A stretch of 64,000 nucleotides of DNA, from NCBI GenBank assembly GCA_965227445.1, contig OZ245751.1:3906001-3970000 (forward strand), given 5' to 3'. The notes under the pieces are model-generated. The model was given only the letters and a program-made list of their open reading frames with translations, was not told where the DNA came from and ran no database searches. The position numbers and the translations under genes are program-made. This DNA comes from DT-110 sp030148525 (GTDB taxonomy: Bacteria > Bacteroidota > Bacteroidia > Chitinophagales > Saprospiraceae). Positions 49,810 through 59,386 of this stretch are shown piece by piece; position 1 is the stretch's first letter; each line of letters starts with the position of its first letter.

Positions 49810-51600
49810 TTAATCCAGCTTTAGCACGTCCAGGAAGGCCTTTTGAGGTACTTCCACGCTACCGATCTGACGCATCCGCTTCTTACCTTTCTTCTGCTTC
49901 TCGAGCAGTTTCCGTTTACGAGAAATATCCCCGCCATAACACTTGGCAGTAACATCTTTGCGGAGAGCGGATATCGTCTCGCGGGCAATAACTTTGGCCC
50001 CGATTGCGGCCTGGATGGCGATCATGAATTGCTGACGCGGCAGCAATTCTTTGAGGCGCTTGCATATTTTACGACCGAATGCCTCTGCTTTTTCCCGGTG
50101 TACCAGAGCCGAGAGGGCATCGACGTTTTCACCGTTGAGCTTAATGTCCAATTTTACCAGGTCGGATTGGCGGTAATCAAGAGGCTGGTAATCGAAGGAT
50201 GCATATCCACGCGAAATAGATTTGAGGCGATCGTAGAAATCGAACACAATCTCTGCCAGCGGCAACTCAAAACTCAACTCGACCCGGGTTTCCGTCATAT
50301 AGGTTTGACGGGTAAGCACACCCCGTTTTTCCATGCACAGGGTCATAATAGCTCCGATGAATTCCGGCTTGGTGATAATCTGTGCACTGATAAAGGGTTC
50401 TTCCACGTAATCCAGGTTGCCAACATCCGGAAGGTCGGAAGGCGTGCGCACTTCCAGAAACTCCCCTTTGGTGGTATAGGCTTTATAGGATACGTTGGGG
50501 ACAGTGGTAATCACGTCCATTTCGTACTCCCGGGATAAGCGCTCCTGAACGATCTCCAGGTGCAGCATTCCGAGAAATCCACACCGAAAACCAAAGCCTA
50601 GTGCAACCGATGTTTCCGGTTCAAAGACCAGGGAAGCATCGTTGAGCTGCAGCTTCTCCAAGCTATCGCGGAGATCTTCGTAATCGTCATTATCGATCGG
50701 GAAGATACCCGCAAAGACCATCGGTTTTACTTCCTCGAAGCCCTTAATGGGATTCGCACAGGGCGTTTCGTGATGGGTGAGGGTGTCACCAACCTTTACC
50801 TCTTTGGATTCCTTAACCCCCGTAATGATGTAGCCAACGTTTCCCGTGGATAATTCCTTTCGGGGTTCCTGATTCATTCTCAACACGCCTATTTCATCGG
50901 CTGTGTATTCGTTTTCCGTATGGAAAAACCGCACCTTATCCCCTTTGCGCAGGGAACCATTCATAATGCGGAAATAGGCAACTACTCCCCTAAAGGGGTT
51001 AAATACGGAGTCAAAGATCAGTGCTTGCAGCGGAGCTTTAGGATCTCCTTCGGGTGCTGGAATACGATTGACAATGGCCTCAAGGATATTCTCAACTCCC
51101 AGACCGGTTTTTCCGCTGGCGAGAACAATGTCATCCTTTTCGCAACCGATCAAATCGATGATCTCATCGGAGACTTCGTCGATCATTGCGGATTCCATAT
51201 CGACTTTATTCAATACCGGAATAATTTCCAGGTCGTGCTCGATAGCCAGGTACAGGTTGGATATCGTTTGTGCCTGGATGCCTTGCGAAGCATCGACCAG
51301 GAGCAATGCCCCTTCACAGGCAGCGATAGAGCGTGACACCTCGTAGCTAAAATCTACGTGGCCCGGCGTATCGATAAGATTGAGGATATAGGTATCGGCA
51401 TCCGGCCGGTCGTACACCAGCTGAATGGCATGGCTTTTAATCGTAATTCCACGTTCTCGCTCCAGGTCCATGTTATCCAGGGCCTGGTCCTTCATGTCGC
51501 GCTCATCAATAGTCTTAGTATGCTCAAGGAGTCGATCCGAGAGGGTACTTTTACCATGGTCGATGTGCGCGATCACACAAAAATTCCGAATGTTCTTCAT
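49810..51600 (-). CDS. lepA: Elongation factor 4 (LepA)
   Basis: 596 residues, complete. GTPase motifs: G1 AHIDHGKST (11-19), G3 DTPGHVDF, G4 NKVDM; GITIKSHAIQL is the switch I region. The C-terminal domain unique to LepA ends with the GGDISRKRKLLEKQKKGKKR stretch and MRQIGSVEVPQKAF. It acts on ribosomes during translation (back-translocation/initiation quality). Confidence 0.97.
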   Translation of the reverse strand: MKNIRNFCVIAHIDHGKSTLSDRLLEHTKTIDERDMKDQALDNMDLERERGITIKSHAIQLVYDRPDADTYILNLIDTPGHVDFSYEVSRSIAACEGALLLVDASQGIQAQTISNLYLAIEHDLEIIPVLNKVDMESAMIDEVSDEIIDLIGCEKDDIVLASGKTGLGVENILEAIVNRIPAPEGDPKAPLQALIFDSVFNPFRGVVAYFRIMNGSLRKGDKVRFFHTENEYTADEIGVLRMNQEPRKELSTGNVGYIITGVKESKEVKVGDTLTHHETPCANPIKGFEEVKPMVFAGIFPIDNDDYEDLRDSLEKLQLNDASLVFEPETSVALGFGFRCGFLGMLHLEIVQERLSREYEMDVITTVPNVSYKAYTTKGEFLEVRTPSDLPDVGNLDYVEEPFISAQIITKPEFIGAIMTLCMEKRGVLTRQTYMTETRVELSFELPLAEIVFDFYDRLKSISRGYASFDYQPLDYRQSDLVKLDIKLNGENVDALSALVHREKAEAFGRKICKRLKELLPRQQFMIAIQAAIGAKVIARETISALRKDVTAKCYGGDISRKRKLLEKQKKGKKRMRQIGSVEVPQKAFLDVLKLD

Positions 51601-51708
51601 GGGGTCAAATATACGTGAATTTTATGTCTACCTCTATTAAAAAACAATGCGGAGGTTTAAAAGATCATCTGTTCATTGTAATCTTTACGGGCCAGAAAAC
51701 CTAGGGAA

Positions 51709-53826
51709 TTAGCCGGATTTAGTTTTACGGGCTTTTTGTTCCAGCAGTTCGACCTGTCCCGACTGACCATCCATTCGGATGTAATCTCCTGTTTCCAGAG
51801 CAATGATCTCGGGTAATTGGGTGATGGCGGGGATACCCGCCTCCCGCAACATAATACTGGCGTGAGACAGAAGCCCCCCAACGTAGGCAAGTACCCCATC
51901 GACCTGATCGAAGTAAGGCACCCATCCGGGATCCAGCGCATCGGCAACCAGAATGACCGACTTTGCCAGGGGAGGTTGCAGGTTAGCTATGTCTGCCCGA
52001 TGTACGCGCCAGACGACCCCTTCCACAATCCCGGGATATATTCCAATCCCCTCCTTCTCCTGGTTTTCCGGAGCTGACCACTCGGGCAGTACCAGGCGCC
52101 TTCCCTTTCCGTTGGCCAGAAAGGTATTCAGGTCCCAACCGGAAGTAGGTTCGCGGTTCTCAATGAGCTGAAGTATTTCAGCAGAGGTCTTCTCTCCAGA
52201 TAAATACGACAATAACTCCTCCGGAGACAGATCTGCAAAATGTACTCCCGGTGGCAAGTATGAACGCATTTGTTCCAGCATCTCTTTGCGCATTTCCCAA
52301 AAGAAATACATACAAACGTGACGCAACCATTCGCGAGTGTGGATCAACTGGTTAATTGGATGGAAAAGTCGGTTTACGATCCGATTTTTTTGCTCTTGCC
52401 CGGGCGCGGGCTGCTCCGAAACAGACATTTCCCCGGTCAGGGCTGACCAGTCCTGCTCGCTAAATTCACAGAATCGCCGCTTTCCGATATCGGATTCGTA
52501 AAAACCCCGGTGACCAAAGCGTTGGACGAAGGTGTTTCGGTCCAGCTCCCCAGACCGCAGTTGCCGGAAGGCCCGGAGATAATCGGTACTTCGACTTTTC
52601 TGATGGATGGTCGCTGCATTTTTTGACAGCAGTCCCATTCGGTCCAATATCTGCACCGGTCCCGACATAGCTGCAGTTAGTTGCTGCATGTGCTCCACGA
52701 GGTCTGTGTAGAGGCGGGAAAAATCCTCGATCCAATGCCGGGTGGCACCGGCCGGATCTTCGTGCCACCGGTCCCGGCGTTCTTCCCGGTGCCAGTGTAA
52801 GCGGCCCCGCTTATCGAGCACCCACTGGCGAACCCGCTTCCGCACGCCAAAGGGTTGGCGGGCCAGTTGCCAGAATACACCAATTTTGCTAAGCATTCGC
52901 CAGGGACGAATGCCTACCCGGTATACATCACAGGCACCGACCGAGCGGCTTACCAGGGTGGTGGGAAGCCCCCAGGCAATCATCGTATCCAGCAAAGCCG
53001 ATAGATTGATCCAGGGCATTCCGGCTGCTTCCACAATAAAAGAACGGCTGGGCAGAGAGGAGTCGATTGACTGATAATAACCGTATAATTCCGGTCCTGC
53101 CTTGCGAATTATACCAGTCATAAAAGGGGATGGATCCGGCGGCAGGATCTCCCGATGATTAGCTGCCGTCAGCACTTCCTCGGCCTCCCAATCAGTAGTA
53201 ATGGGACGAGCCTGTAAAATGTAAACGCGCCCCTTTCTGATCGCAAATTCAATATCCAAACCACTCTGCTTCGGAAAGATGGAAAATAACCGGCTGGTTA
53301 ACACCGAAAGTTGAATGAAGGCGCGACGGTTACCCTTTTCCAATCCAATCGCACCCGACCAAAAACTCCAGAACCTGCTCAACCAATAATCGACCCGTCC
53401 GAAACGAGGCAGCAAAAACGTTTGGGGGGTACGTTTACCCGAGACCAGTGCTTCCCCCTGCCCCCGGGTCCATTCCACTTTCCAAACCGCATTGCGAAAA
53501 GCGAATAGTACCCCGCTAATCTCCGGATCGATCATCTCCTGCAGGATAACCCGACTGCCAACCGGATCGGGATAAGCATCGAATACCGCATCGATGGCAG
53601 CGGGCAGGTCATCCATGGCGACATTCAATTCAGTACGATATTGCCCCGCCATTGCACTTGCGGCGGTGTCTTCGTCGGCAAAGGTGGAGCGCACAGCCAG
53701 CGGAAAAGCCAGGTTATCGACCCGGACACGACGATTATCCCGCCAGGTTTCCCAGGAGAGCGACTTGAAAGCCGGAGTTGGCAGGCCGGTAGCTCTAATG
53801 TCTTGTAATTGTTCCAGTTTACCCAT
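51709..53826 (-). CDS. PEP-utilising enzyme, PEP synthase / rifampin phosphotransferase-like
   Basis: 705 residues. The ATP-grasp part has LAVRSTFADEDTAASAMAGQ then YRTELNV, VILQEMIDPEISGVLFA and DIEFAIRKGRVYILQARPIT. The C-terminal swivelling domain has GGLLSHASIMLREAGIPAIT with phosphate-carrier H655. The middle (about 220-560) is large, basic and unlike PpsA. The domain set ATP-grasp/His matches rifampin phosphotransferases and PEP synthase relatives, but the N-terminal lobe is short: the ATP-grasp is probably truncated at its start. Overlaps the upstream hydrolase-fold gene by 1 nt (TGATG). Confidence 0.8.
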   Translation of the reverse strand: MGKLEQLQDIRATGLPTPAFKSLSWETWRDNRRVRVDNLAFPLAVRSTFADEDTAASAMAGQYRTELNVAMDDLPAAIDAVFDAYPDPVGSRVILQEMIDPEISGVLFAFRNAVWKVEWTRGQGEALVSGKRTPQTFLLPRFGRVDYWLSRFWSFWSGAIGLEKGNRRAFIQLSVLTSRLFSIFPKQSGLDIEFAIRKGRVYILQARPITTDWEAEEVLTAANHREILPPDPSPFMTGIIRKAGPELYGYYQSIDSSLPSRSFIVEAAGMPWINLSALLDTMIAWGLPTTLVSRSVGACDVYRVGIRPWRMLSKIGVFWQLARQPFGVRKRVRQWVLDKRGRLHWHREERRDRWHEDPAGATRHWIEDFSRLYTDLVEHMQQLTAAMSGPVQILDRMGLLSKNAATIHQKSRSTDYLRAFRQLRSGELDRNTFVQRFGHRGFYESDIGKRRFCEFSEQDWSALTGEMSVSEQPAPGQEQKNRIVNRLFHPINQLIHTREWLRHVCMYFFWEMRKEMLEQMRSYLPPGVHFADLSPEELLSYLSGEKTSAEILQLIENREPTSGWDLNTFLANGKGRRLVLPEWSAPENQEKEGIGIYPGIVEGVVWRVHRADIANLQPPLAKSVILVADALDPGWVPYFDQVDGVLAYVGGLLSHASIMLREAGIPAITQLPEIIALETGDYIRMDGQSGQVELLEQKARKTKSG

Positions 53827-54623
53827 CAGGAAAATGCAGGAGATCTTAGTTGAGTAATCAGGTCAGTAACCTTTCGGTAAAAAGCGACTGGTGTATCAAG
53901 CATCGGGAAGTGGTCCCAGTCAGCCACTATATCAAATTGACTGTTTGGAAAATCCCGTTGCCAGTACACCAGATATTTGGACGCTACTACTCGTTCCCGG
54001 TCACCCCAAAGGAAGTAAAAGTCCCCTGAGCCTGTTTTATCTTGTACGCCATCGTACCAGGCTCCGTCGATAAGGTCAAAAAATACGGGAAAGGCTGCAC
54101 AGCGCGCATAATCGCGGAAGAATTGCCGGCGCAGTGCTTCGGGTATAGCCCCGGGAGTAAGGAATAATTTACGCTCCCACAGGGGGCGCAAGGCTGGCCA
54201 CGACACTAATCGCTGGATGAAACGCCTCATGAATAGGGGCTTCATCAGCTTGGGAAACCAACGCTCTTTCAATGAAGCACCGATGCAGCCGTGCAGTAAG
54301 ACGCCCTTTGGTTTCCAGCCCGGTCGACCAGGTACCGCCCAACTCCGGGCCGCCCATTCGAGCAGCAGGGAGCCTCCGATTCCATGACCGTAAAGGATCC
54401 ACTCGGTCTCCGGGGCACTATTTGCGATCTGTTCTTGCAGCGGAGTCAGAAATAGTTGCCAGAGATCGGCAGGCAAAGTGCCAAGGTGACGGCCTTCGAA
54501 GCCCGGTAATTCGGGAAACACCACGTCGTAATCGGGTTGATGCCGTCGGACCTCTTCCCGGAATAATTGGAAGCGGGCAGAAGCACCGCCATTCCCGTGT
54601 AGCATAAGTACCTTGGTATTCAT
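53826..54623 (-). CDS. Alpha/beta hydrolase-fold protein lacking nucleophile serine
   Basis: 265 residues. The fold shows in LMLHGNGGASARFQLF (oxyanion strand), WILYGHGIGGSLLLEWAA (nucleophile elbow), LWGDRERVV (acid, D208) and DWDHFPMLD (base, H238). The elbow is GHGIGG: the position of the nucleophile Ser is G81, confirmed by the GGA codon. Acid and base remain, so it is either a pseudo-hydrolase or uses a different chemistry. Its stop TGA shares its A with the ATG of the PEP-utilising enzyme, hence tight translational coupling and probably a joint pathway. Confidence 0.8.
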   Translation of the reverse strand: MNTKVLMLHGNGGASARFQLFREEVRRHQPDYDVVFPELPGFEGRHLGTLPADLWQLFLTPLQEQIANSAPETEWILYGHGIGGSLLLEWAARSWAVPGRPGWKPKGVLLHGCIGASLKERWFPKLMKPLFMRRFIQRLVSWPALRPLWERKLFLTPGAIPEALRRQFFRDYARCAAFPVFFDLIDGAWYDGVQDKTGSGDFYFLWGDRERVVASKYLVYWQRDFPNSQFDIVADWDHFPMLDTPVAFYRKVTDLITQLRSPAFS

Positions 54624-54798
54624 ATAAGCATAACTACCAAGCCCGGATAGGGTTTATTTCGAAATCGGAAATCGGAATTGGCCTCCTCCGCACCAAAGGG
54701 CTTTGGCGGGCAGGGAAAACGCAGTCGCGTGTGTGTTTTGAGGAAGGTAATCCCCAACTTAGGTATGATGCAATCGAGTATTTTTTTGGTGTATCTCC
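54624..54798. other. Short intergenic region with GAAATCG heptamers
   Basis: A three-unit run of GAAATCG-type heptamers (54661-54681) resembles the run at 41378. No terminator is obvious between the efflux operon and the hydrolase-fold gene downstream. Confidence 0.5.
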
Positions 54799-56037
54799 CT
54801 ACCCTCCTGATTGTACCCGTACCCGGTGGGTGGTGTCGACCCCCGCTACAACCTCGACGTATATCCCATCTGACAGTCCCAGTTCAACCGGCTGCCGCTT
54901 AAAGGTTCGATCACCCGACTCCACCTCTACGAAGGTACCCGTATCCTCGTACAGTACGTCTCGTTCGTTAATGGAGATCACCTGGTCGCGCCGCTCGAGG
55001 ATAATATCGGCATTCGCGCTGTATCCGGCTCGCAGAAAAATATCATCGGTCGGGGTGACCGCGGCGCGAACCTCGAAAGTCACTGTTCCGGCATCATCGA
55101 CTCCTTTTGGTGAAATATATTCCAGGCGGGCGTCAAAGGTAAACCTATCAATAGCACCGACGGTAAGGACCAGTGGCATTCCCTCCTTCAACTTACCCAC
55201 ATCACTTTCATCAACGGTACCTTCGAAGACCAGGTTGTCCATATCGGCGACGATAGCGATGCTGGTTCCTTCATTGAAATTATTGCGCTCGATAACGGAG
55301 GTACCTTCCTCTACGGGAACATCCAGCACCATGCCGTCGACGGTCGAAACTACGACGTTAGCCACCTGCCGGGAATTCCGGGAAGCTCCTTCGCGGAGTA
55401 ATTGCAGGTTGTTGATAGCAGCTGTAAGTTCCTGCTCCTGGATATCAAGGGCCGTTTCAAGCCGCTTTAATTCATTTTTTGCCACGACCTCCGCGTTTTC
55501 CAGGGCTGCTTTGGTCAGTTCGTAGTCGCGCTTGATCTGTTGGTAATCTTGCTGCGACATGACCCCTTCCTCGTAGAGTTGCCGGGCCCGTTCCTCTTCC
55601 TGTTGTGCATTATTCAGCCGGACGCGTGCATCCTCCACATCCAGTTGCTGCTTTCGCAGACTGCGTTGGCGCTCCAATTCGCGTTCGGCTTCTGAGACCC
55701 GCAGCCGGGCCAACTCTACACTGGATTGGGCGCTATTGATATTTATCTCACTCGGGATCAGTTTTATCCGGGCCAGGCGTTGTCCTTTAGTCACAATCTC
55801 TCCGGGTTCCACAAAGAGCTCTTCGACTACTCCCGAAACCTGGGGCTTAATCATTACCTCGTGCCGGGGCCGAATGGATCCCGTCGCTACGGTCTTGCGA
55901 ACCAAATCACGAAGTGCCGGCTCTTCAACCGCCAGGTTTTCGGTTGCCCGATCACTTTGTTGCACGAAATAGTACACTAATCCCGCCGTAGCAATTACCA
56001 AAAAACCAATCAATGGAATTAAACAACCTTTTTTCAT
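54799..56037 (-). CDS. Efflux periplasmic adaptor subunit (MacA/HlyD type)
   Basis: 412 residues. N-terminal membrane anchor (MKKGCLIPLIGFLVIATAGL), lipoyl/barrel-sandwich halves (VMIKPQVSGVVEELFVEPGE and VVSTVDGMVLDVPVEEGT), and a long alpha-helical hairpin in between (about 105-215), with a beta-barrel and membrane-proximal domain after it. It bridges the inner-membrane ABC permeases to an outer membrane channel. Last gene of the leftward operon ATPase-permease-permease-adaptor. Confidence 0.9.
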   Translation of the reverse strand: MKKGCLIPLIGFLVIATAGLVYYFVQQSDRATENLAVEEPALRDLVRKTVATGSIRPRHEVMIKPQVSGVVEELFVEPGEIVTKGQRLARIKLIPSEININSAQSSVELARLRVSEAERELERQRSLRKQQLDVEDARVRLNNAQQEEERARQLYEEGVMSQQDYQQIKRDYELTKAALENAEVVAKNELKRLETALDIQEQELTAAINNLQLLREGASRNSRQVANVVVSTVDGMVLDVPVEEGTSVIERNNFNEGTSIAIVADMDNLVFEGTVDESDVGKLKEGMPLVLTVGAIDRFTFDARLEYISPKGVDDAGTVTFEVRAAVTPTDDIFLRAGYSANADIILERRDQVISINERDVLYEDTGTFVEVESGDRTFKRQPVELGLSDGIYVEVVAGVDTTHRVRVQSGG

Positions 56038-56059
56038 GTGGAGCTATGATTTATCTTAA

Positions 56060-57322
56060 TTATTCGTCTTTTAGTGCCTGTACCGGATTTACCCGGGCAG
56101 CTTGTAATGCGGGAATCAACCCTGCTATCGTACCCGCCAGGACCAACAAAACCACGGCCCCGATGCCCACTTCCAAATCCACTTCGGGATGGTGGAAGTT
56201 CTCAAAATCGGCACCCTGACTTACCAGCAAAGCATCAATCCCCCCAACAATCAGGGTTGAAAGCAATAATCCCAGGTACCCGGAAATGCTGGTTATAAAT
56301 ATCGATTCGATAAGTATCATGGAAATGATGGACTGGGGGGTGGCCCCCATCGCTTTTCGCAGACCGATCTCCCGGGTGCGTTCCTTGACCACGATCAGCA
56401 TAATATTACTCACCCCGACAATTCCCGCCAATAAGGTGCCAATACCCACAAACCAAAGAAAGGCCGTAATACCACCAAACAGGTTTTGTATGCTCTGAAA
56501 CTCCTCCTCCAGATTGCTGCTGCCGATACCACGAGTATCTTCGGGTGCAATGTGGTGGCGCTCTTTCAATAATTTGATCACCTTTTCTTCCACCTCGCTT
56601 ACCCGTACCTGAGGTGCTGCAGAACACACAAAGTAATCGACCCGTTCCCCCGTGCCAAAAGCCCGATACATGGTAGTAAGTGGTATGACAATAGCTTCCA
56701 GGTCGCTTTCTGTCCATGGTTTTATCTGCTCGGGACCGAAAATACCCACTACCCGAAACGCCATCCCGTCCAACATGACGTACTCACCAATTCCCGACCG
56801 GTCACCGAATAAAAGCTCCCGGGTGCGATCGCCAATTACGGCCACCTTACGACTCTGCTCGCGGTCCGCCCGATTGATGTACCTGCCCTCGTACACCTTC
56901 AGGGCCTCCAGTCGGATCATATCCTCGTATTCACCCCGGATTTCCACTTCTTCCGTTTTATCGCTAACGCGGGCAACGCGGTTGTTCAGGGACAGACGTG
57001 GGGCAATGCCATCGATATTATCAATATTATTTTTCAGGATGTCGATGTCTGCCCGGGTCATCCGGGGCACCCGTCCCGAGCGGAATCCTTCGTAAGGCAT
57101 GGTTGTCCGGTTCGGATATACGAACAACACATTTTTGGCGCGGTCACCGAACTGCCGATATACACCATTCTTCAGGCCAGCGCCCATTCCCAGGACAAAA
57201 ATGAGCATGAAAATACCCCAGAATACACCCAGAGCCGTGAGGCCGGTACGTAGTTTATGCTTCCGGATGGTCCCGAAAATTTCCTGCCAGGTGTCGCGGT
57301 CAAATAGTGTTAGTCGGCGCAT
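56060..57322 (-). CDS. MacB-like ABC transporter permease 1
   Basis: 420 residues. One N-terminal helix (about 27-47: LTALGVFWGIFMLIFVLGMG), a large periplasmic domain, and three C-terminal helices with FtsX-domain sequence GVSNIMLIVVKERTREIGLR. No ATPase domain; the ATPase is a separate gene upstream. It ends VNPVQALKDE. 22 nt to the adaptor gene. Confidence 0.9.
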   Translation of the reverse strand: MRRLTLFDRDTWQEIFGTIRKHKLRTGLTALGVFWGIFMLIFVLGMGAGLKNGVYRQFGDRAKNVLFVYPNRTTMPYEGFRSGRVPRMTRADIDILKNNIDNIDGIAPRLSLNNRVARVSDKTEEVEIRGEYEDMIRLEALKVYEGRYINRADREQSRKVAVIGDRTRELLFGDRSGIGEYVMLDGMAFRVVGIFGPEQIKPWTESDLEAIVIPLTTMYRAFGTGERVDYFVCSAAPQVRVSEVEEKVIKLLKERHHIAPEDTRGIGSSNLEEEFQSIQNLFGGITAFLWFVGIGTLLAGIVGVSNIMLIVVKERTREIGLRKAMGATPQSIISMILIESIFITSISGYLGLLLSTLIVGGIDALLVSQGADFENFHHPEVDLEVGIGAVVLLVLAGTIAGLIPALQAARVNPVQALKDE

Positions 57323-57331
57323 ATTCTTGGG

Positions 57332-58558
57332 TTAATCGGCTTTCATTGCTTCCACGGGGTGAATGCTGGCTGCTTGTCGCGCCGGTAACCACCCGGCCAG
57401 TGCACCCGCCAGGATGAGGACTGCTGTTGCCCCCAGCCCTACCCAGATATTTATCTGGGGATGGCGAAAGTATTGTACTTCCATCTGCCCGAGTACCGCC
57501 AGTACCCCTACCCCCGCAGCCAGGCCGGCATAGCCCGCCAGACTGGTAATAAAGATGGCTTCCTGCAGGATCATCCGGACAATGGATGTGGGGGTTGCAC
57601 CCAATGCTTTGCGAACCCCGATTTCACGCGTGCGGTCCTTGACCACAATGAGCATGATGTTACTGACACCTATGACGCCAGCGACGATAGAGCCAAGTCC
57701 CACAAACCATACGAATAGGTTAATTGCCAGGAACAAGCCCTGAAACTCCTGGTACTCTTCGGCCAGATTAGAAATCCAGACGGCCCGCCGGTCCTCCATA
57801 GCAAACTGGTGCCGACCTGCCAGCATTCGGCGAATTTCGGTTTCCAGGCGCTGCATATCGGGCAGGGGCATGTCTCCGGTCGTTACCATAAGCTGGTGGA
57901 CCGTTTCCGTACCGGCATACACTTTCTGTACGGTAGTGATTGGCAAGTACACCACCCGCATTTCATCGGGATTACCCTTGTCGAAATACTCCCCTACCAC
58001 TGTGTACACCGCCCCTCCGATCTTTACCTCTTTTCCAATAGGATTTTCAGCCCCGAAGATGGATTCACGTGCTACTTTTCCCATAACCACCACTTTGCGA
58101 AACTCATCCAGGTCGCGTTGGTTAATGTAACGCCCCCGGAGCATGATGGTATTCTCCACAAATTGATGCCCCGGATGCACACCCCGTACCGGAAAAGACA
58201 ACTCTTTGTCTTTATACACTAGAAGCTGGTCGCCTGATAGATAAAAGCGTCCTGTCAATTGCTCGACCCCCGGATCGGCATCGGCCAGCAGGTCGTAATC
58301 CTCATTCGTAAATTCAATGCGTCGTCCTTCCGGAAGGCCTTTATAATCCATGGAAGTGAAGCCACGTCGTATCCACAGGCTGTTAATGGCATCGTCCTGA
58401 AATTCATATTCGACCCCATTCTCCAATCCTTTACCGGCACCCAAAAGGATCACCAGCATGAATATCCCCCAAAATACGCCCAGAGCCGTCAGTATAGTAC
58501 GCACCTTGTGGCGCATGATGGAGGTAAATATTTCCTGCCACTTGTCGTAATCAATCAT
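57332..58558 (-). CDS. MacB-like ABC transporter permease 2
   Basis: 408 residues, paralogous to the neighbouring permease (shared TALGVFWGIFMLV start, GVSNIMLIVVKDRTREIGVR and the IHPVEAMKAD end). The two probably form a heterodimer. Its start overlaps the ATPase gene by 8 nt and 9 nt separate it from permease 1, so all are one operon. Confidence 0.9.
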   Translation of the reverse strand: MIDYDKWQEIFTSIMRHKVRTILTALGVFWGIFMLVILLGAGKGLENGVEYEFQDDAINSLWIRRGFTSMDYKGLPEGRRIEFTNEDYDLLADADPGVEQLTGRFYLSGDQLLVYKDKELSFPVRGVHPGHQFVENTIMLRGRYINQRDLDEFRKVVVMGKVARESIFGAENPIGKEVKIGGAVYTVVGEYFDKGNPDEMRVVYLPITTVQKVYAGTETVHQLMVTTGDMPLPDMQRLETEIRRMLAGRHQFAMEDRRAVWISNLAEEYQEFQGLFLAINLFVWFVGLGSIVAGVIGVSNIMLIVVKDRTREIGVRKALGATPTSIVRMILQEAIFITSLAGYAGLAAGVGVLAVLGQMEVQYFRHPQINIWVGLGATAVLILAGALAGWLPARQAASIHPVEAMKAD

Positions 58559-59243
58559 GGGGCGCTAATTTAGAAGTAGCCGATTCATCGATAAGGCCAT
58601 CACGGAGTCTGATGGTGCGCTGTGTACGTGCCGCAATATCCTGTTCGTGGGTCACCAGGATTATAGTCATTCCCTCCTGGTGTACTTCATCAAATAAGGC
58701 CATTACGTCGCGGGATGTCTTGGAATCTAAGGCGCCGGTTGGCTCATCGGCCAGGATAACCTTCGGACGGGTGATGAGAGAGCGGGCGATGGCCACGCGT
58801 TGTTGTTGCCCGCCAGAGAGTTGGGTAGGCAGATGATCGGCCCACTCCAGAAGGCCAACTCTATCCAGGTACTCCAACGCTTTATGGTGGCGAACTTTGC
58901 GTTCCACCTTTTGATAATAAAGCGGAAGAGCTACATTTTCGGCAGCTGTTTTAAAAGACAGGAGGTTGAAGGACTGAAAAACAAAACCAATGAGTCGGTT
59001 GCGGTAGTGAGCAGCCTGTCGGGCCGACAGGTTTTCCATAGCCTGATTTGCCAGCCAGTATCTACCCGCATCATGTTCGTCGAGCAACCCTAATACATTG
59101 AGCAGGGTGGATTTTCCCGATCCGCTTGATCCCATGATCGAGACGAACTCTCCTTCCTCAACCAACATATTGATACCCTTCAACACTTGTAATTCCGAAA
59201 ATCCTGTAGCGTAGGTTTTTTTTATTCCTTCCAGTCGGATCAT
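58551..59243 (-). CDS. ABC transporter ATP-binding protein (MacB/LolD type)
   Basis: 230 residues from ATG 59243 (MIRLEGIKKTYATGFSELQV); an ATG 24 nt upstream is possible. Walker A GSSGSGKST (38-46), signature LSGGQQQRVAIARSLI, Walker B VILADEPTGALD. First gene of the leftward efflux operon. The substrate of the tripartite system may be a macrolide, siderophore, peptide or lipid; it cannot be inferred from the sequence. Confidence 0.93.
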   Translation of the reverse strand: MIRLEGIKKTYATGFSELQVLKGINMLVEEGEFVSIMGSSGSGKSTLLNVLGLLDEHDAGRYWLANQAMENLSARQAAHYRNRLIGFVFQSFNLLSFKTAAENVALPLYYQKVERKVRHHKALEYLDRVGLLEWADHLPTQLSGGQQQRVAIARSLITRPKVILADEPTGALDSKTSRDVMALFDEVHQEGMTIILVTHEQDIAARTQRTIRLRDGLIDESATSKLAPHD

Positions 59244-59386
59244 GAAGTCCTTTTTGTGTTCATACAAACGAGAGATGCATTAATTTGACAAATACCCCTA
59301 TGTTTTAAAATTACCTGGCAGGCAAGGCAGCAATTTACGAATCGGATCGTTCTACTTTTAGGTCTATAACCCCTATTTAATTCCAT

